The notes beneath the pieces were generated by a model. It saw only the letters and a list, made by a program, of their open reading frames with translations. It had not been told where the DNA came from and did no database searches. 64,000 nucleotides of DNA from Marthasterias glacialis (Eukaryota > Echinodermata > Asteroidea > Forcipulatida > Asteriidae), in the NCBI GenBank assembly GCA_911728455.2, contig OU452222.1, positions 9,756,108-9,820,107 of the forward strand, in the 5' to 3' direction. Made by a program: the position numbers and the translations under genes. Of the stretch, positions 60,001 to 64,000 are shown piece after piece. Position 1 is the first letter of the stretch, and the number at the start of each line of letters is the position of its first letter.

Positions 60001-61359
60001 AGTTTTTCTTCAAATATCCAAAGGATTTTGCGCAAGAGCTGTGATTGCCGTATGAAAATTAATAAATGATGAAGATGGATGTTGAACTGAAATTTTGGTC
60101 AAATGCTAACACAAGTTAGGACAAGTAGACATAATTTACATTTGAGCCCCTGCAACCTGTAGTGTCCCGAATTTATTGCAATGTAATGGAAGCAACTTTA
60201 AGGAATATTCTGGAAGAGGAAGGAGTTACAGCTAACAAATGTATATTTTGCAGTATTAAGCAACAATATGATGCTAACACATTAGCACAACTGAAAGAAT
60301 TGTATTGACCAAGGATGATGAAAGACTTAAGTATCTGACAATGACAACAGACATTTCTCCAATGGCAATGTTAAAATACAGTTCAGTGGAAATGCAGTAA
60401 AATTCCAGCTTGTGATTGATATTCCCCAACGAGTGTCCTTGCCGATATCCAAAATGCAGTTTGTCAAGATCTAGAATCATTTAAGGGAGAGAACTTCAAC
60501 AGGGTGAGTAGTGACGTAAAGACCAATTCTCTGTTGTTGATCGAACTCGCCATTTTGAGTTCTGGATTAACCCTAACTATCCTGTTGGTAGGTGTGACGT
60601 TAAACCGCTGTAAACAATCCCAACTTACCGCTTTGTGCAGACTGGCTCCAACTAGTATCATACCAGAGGCCCCATATACAAAGAAACATCAAATCTCTAA
60701 GCTTGACTCCCAAGATGTTTTGCAACGGCTCAAGGTCGCTCTAAAATTTAGGTTTCTTTCTTGACAACTATCTTTGAATGAAAGAATACAGGCCAAGCGT
60801 ACATATACAAGCCTTTAAAGACGAATGAAATATAAAGTTTCTATGTGCAACCAACGCGCCTGTATGATACAATAGTTATACACAGTTACCAACAGGATAG
60901 ATGGTGGAACACTTGATTTCACATGTTTACAAAGGAGCCTGCAACTTGCAAGGTAAATTTTATAGGTCATGGGCAGAAAGCGGCACAGATTTTTGGGAGC
61001 AACAGTAACACCCTGCGTTTGGAAAATATGATAGCCGAAGTCTTAAAATACATGTTTAACATTTGTAATAAAATCAGGGAGTACATCTCAAGTCTGAGTC
61101 GACTATTTCGCTTCTACTGCTTGATAAATTAGTGCAAATGCAAAAGAAAAACATCTCGACTGTGATAACCTTCACACACAACTTGGCTGCCAGTAAATAC
61201 CCTGATCTGAAGGCAGGCAAACTTATGTAAACTGTGTGATATCAATGTTGTCATTTGTGCCTTTGCCCAAATCCAAGTTGCCCAACAAAACCTGATGGCA
61301 GTATTGTCATAGCCTAACAAACTATTGACCCCGTGCACATATGTCATACGGGGCAACTG
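57044..61359. other. Intergenic, no supported gene
   Basis: Candidate regulatory features only: ACGCATGCGTG (about 57514), an NRF1-like motif; GTCGCCATTTTTG near 57723; and a possible small exon between GCAG at 57738 and GTAAGC at 57772. I could not build a coding gene on either strand. Confidence 0.35.
58215..58229 (+). promoter_or_regulatory. CTCF-like motif
   Basis: CCGCTAGAGGGCGCT fits the vertebrate CTCF core pattern CCRSYAGRKGGCRSY at every position. CTCF is present in bilaterians including echinoderms. Binding is inferred only. Confidence 0.35.
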
Positions 61360-61520
61360 GGCCATGGTCACCATTTTGGAAGTCAATTGGTTTTCTGTGT
61401 AAATGCTGCGTCGCCCAAAATACACTACACTCTTTAATATACAGAGACAATGACTTCCAAAAGGGTGTCACCAAGATTATTGTGATGATGACGTAAGGTT
61501 AATTAGGTCAATTGAAGGGC
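61360..61520 (+). repeat. Diverged direct repeat, copy 1
   Basis: The block ending in AAGATTATTGTGATGATGAC (about 61473) and preceded by GACTTCCAAAA recurs about 600 bp later at 61960-62120. Flanking GAAGTCA and AAATGC motifs also align. It looks like an old tandem duplication or two copies of one element. Confidence 0.6.
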
Positions 61521-61959
61521 CAGCAATTCCCATGTTAACATGCACTGAGGAAAACGCATTTTGTTTTGGGAACTTTGCAAAGGGCACCTACCATGCAGGC
61601 CAAACAAAGAGGCACCATCTACAGTTAATGTTAGGTAATGGCCAATTTGGAGACCTGTGATGCTGAACATACCAAGTCTATCGGAGTCCTATTTCGTGAT
61701 TGAGGAGCTACATATAATGTACATATATTGTTGGAATTGGAATTTGATTGATTTCTATAAAGTAAATGTACCTGGAGATGACTACCTACATGTACCAAGG
61801 TACAGTGACAGTACCATTTGTCAAAAGAATCCAAACATTCACATTTTGAAGTAGTAACTTGGTCATCCACACTTATTGCACTCAACTGTACATTATTTGG
61901 AAACTGTACAGGGCAATTTAGTGTCAATTGACTCTTTGCACATCACACACGGTGACTAT

Positions 61960-62120
61960 GCCACGCTCTCCATCTTTGAAGTCAAAAGGTATACGTGGAA
62001 ATGCCACATCACCTTAAATGCGCACCACACTGTACAACAGACAGGGACATTGACTTCCAAAATGGCGCAACCAAGATTATTGTGATGATGACGTCGGTGA
62101 ATTGGGTCAGTTGAATGGGT
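61960..62120 (+). repeat. Diverged direct repeat, copy 2
   Basis: Matches 61360-61520 in order: CTTTGAAGTCA, GGAAATGCC, GACTTCCAAAATGGCG, AAGATTATTGTGATGATGAC, then GGGTCAGTTGAA. No coding potential recognised. Confidence 0.6.
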
Positions 62121-63620
62121 ATATTAAATGGTTGTTTTGCCCATGGTGTACATGTAAACACGTGCATGTACATACTGTATTTTTGAGGTTGGACTTATGC
62201 CTCGCTGGAAATAGAAAAATTGCAGTTGCCAAATGAGTTAATTAAACCCGGCATTGAAGTATTTTCCATTAAATTGTAAACCTAACATGCTCTTGCTCCA
62301 CATACATGTATGTTAAACATTCCAGTCAGCAACATGAGCTGATTCAGTGTTCCTTTGAAATGCAACAAAATCTGCTGAAACCTGTCACTACAAAGATTAG
62401 AATCACGGATTATGGATTAAAGGCAAAGTATACCTTTAGTTTTTGGAATCGTACATTTGCCTTAATGCTATATAATTGTAGATATTTACCATAAAACTAA
62501 CCCGTGTAAATTTCATTTCAAAAGGTGGCAGCGTTTTTGAGATATCGCCAAAAATCTGGAGCGGTTGCGTTCACGCAGAAGAAGTATCCGTCATTGGAAT
62601 ACACATTTTGAGAAGCGTTACGGCCTTAACGTTTCTCAGATTCAAACTTTGGGGGATAAAAAGTGATATATTTTTCCATAACTGCAGTACTTCGAAGTGA
62701 AACGTTTATCAAAATGCATTTTACTATCAAAAGCTACTGTACTTCTTACCAATTAAGTTATTATTGCCATAAATTTTCAGAGTCATTACCAAACGTCTAC
62801 AGACCCTTTAAGCCTATCAGGTATTCAGTAAGTGCAGGAAGAAGGCAGGCATACTAAGGCTTTGGATGAAGTAGCTCTACAAATAAGACTCTAATTTAGC
62901 TCTCTTCGTCAGTGTGTCTATGTAAAAGAGAGCCAAGTAACAGCCTATTTGTAGGACTAGTGGTGAAGATACTGAGCCTTTATATCAAGATTCCGGAATG
63001 TTTCTGATAAAAATGGCATAAAGGAATTTGTGTTAAGGTGAATTACAGAAGAGTTTATCTTGTGTATAACTATACCCATTGGCAACAGAATAATTGAAGC
63101 ACTGTAAATACTGGACATGAAGGTGAAGAAAAGAAGACATCCTAGTTTGCAGTGGAGGTCAGGGGTTGTCTGGTTCAACTTGACTCTACTCTTCCAAATG
63201 TTGAGCCATGGTATGGTCCTTCACCAAGGATCTCTGTAAGGATTCACTTCACATAAACTTTTGTGTTAAGAGTGAAGTAGACTTTGAAAAAAACAAAAGT
63301 TCTGTGTACCAAATGCAATTTTTTATAATAGTGTGCGCTTGGACCTGACTTCACAATTTTTTATTTAAAACAAAAAGATCTATCCAAGAGAAAAGAGAAG
63401 ATGAATGTTATTACTGTCATTAAAGGAGTCAAGCAGATGATTTTAACACCCTGTTGCTAGGTAACTGGGCTAACAGTTTTATTGCAAATCCTGTGATGGT
63501 TGAATGATGTGCTTTCGCTGTGACCTGACAATGTCTTCTCATTTGATGAAAATCCACCATCAGATTTTCATGTTGTAGTGTTTTAATGAGATGTGCTCTG
63601 GCCTCTGGGAGCCTTCATGC
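62121..63620. other. Intergenic, nothing recognised
   Basis: AT-rich sequence with short open frames only; none reads as a known protein. Confidence 0.5.
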
Positions 63621-63624
63621 AAAT

Positions 63625-63987
63625 CAGCAGCATAGCCAGGATATTTTCACTTGTGTGGGGGGGGGGGGGGGGGGCGGCAGCAGCGTAGCCAGGACTTTTT
63701 CACTGGGGGGGGGGGGGCACAGGGGGCATTGCTTTTGGGGGGGGGGGGGTGCCAGGTACCATGGTTTTAATGAATCACATTTTGTTGCGGGGGCACTGGA
63801 CATTTTTTTATTATTTTTTTTTTGGTGGGGAGGGGGAGGGCACATGACCCAGGCCCCCTTGGCTATGGGGGGCATTGCTTTTCAGTGGGGGCCCAGGTAT
63901 CATTTTTTTTAATGAATGTATCTACATTTTCTATGGGGGGCACTGGAAATTTGTAGGGGGCATGTGCCCCCCTTGGCTACGCCGCTG
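63625..63987. repeat. Nested GTAGCCAGG-family element with poly-G tracts
   Basis: CAGCATAGCCAGGA at about 63627 and CAGCGTAGCCAGGA at about 63681 are two left ends. CTTGGCTACGCCGCTG at about 63972 is the inverted right end. The interior is long G runs and GGGGGCA-type units. The apparent Gly-rich and Pro-rich open frames are artefacts of these runs. Related to 38858-39047. Confidence 0.7.
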
Positions 63988-64000
63988 AAGCAAACGTACA

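Noticed and set aside
63586-63912. Gly-rich plus-strand and Pro-rich minus-strand open frames
   Set aside because: Translations of poly-G/poly-C runs in a repeat element.

Overview
This is an AT-rich genomic window from an animal. The long GT-AG introns, the dense short inverted-repeat (MITE-like) families and a tRNA-derived SINE suggest a marine invertebrate deuterostome, most likely an echinoderm. That species-level guess is inference; the gene calls do not depend on it.

Four protein-coding genes can be assembled. (1) Minus strand, 9722 to 279: an 11-exon metallophosphatase of the 5'-nucleotidase/UshA superfamily, about 597 aa. (2) Plus strand, 21893 to 29730: a 14-exon CTU2 (cytoplasmic tRNA 2-thiolation protein 2), about 487 aa. 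(3) Plus strand, 32210 to 33961: a BTB-BACK-Kelch protein of 583 aa in one uninterrupted coding exon, probably with a spliced 5' UTR. (4) Minus strand, 55476 to 42851: a 19-exon TUBGCP2 (gamma-tubulin complex component 2), about 911 aa. In the three multi-exon genes every junction proposed uses GT-AG and keeps the reading frame. The genes share no pathway: tRNA wobble modification, probable ubiquitin-ligase adaptor, microtubule nucleation, and a phosphatase/nucleotidase. CTU2 and the Kelch gene are in tandem; the Kelch gene and TUBGCP2 converge; the phosphatase and CTU2 diverge across about 12 kb.

The rest is repeat-rich non-coding DNA. The 12 kb between the phosphatase and CTU2 holds a TTAA-flanked element (11899-13446), a foldback element with satellite-built inverted ends (18217-19079) and smaller inverted repeats. 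The 9 kb between the Kelch gene and TUBGCP2 holds a roughly 24-bp minisatellite (37785-38465), a longer-period tandem array (39655-40132) and three terminal-inverted-repeat elements. The last 8.5 kb has no gene I can support.

The most striking structure is a nearly perfect inverted duplication (56202-56986) just upstream of TUBGCP2. Each arm carries the same candidate first exon and GTAAGT donor facing outward, and the centre carries CRE-like and CCAAT motifs. It looks like a duplicated promoter/first exon arranged head to head. No prokaryotic, viral or CRISPR-type system is visible.
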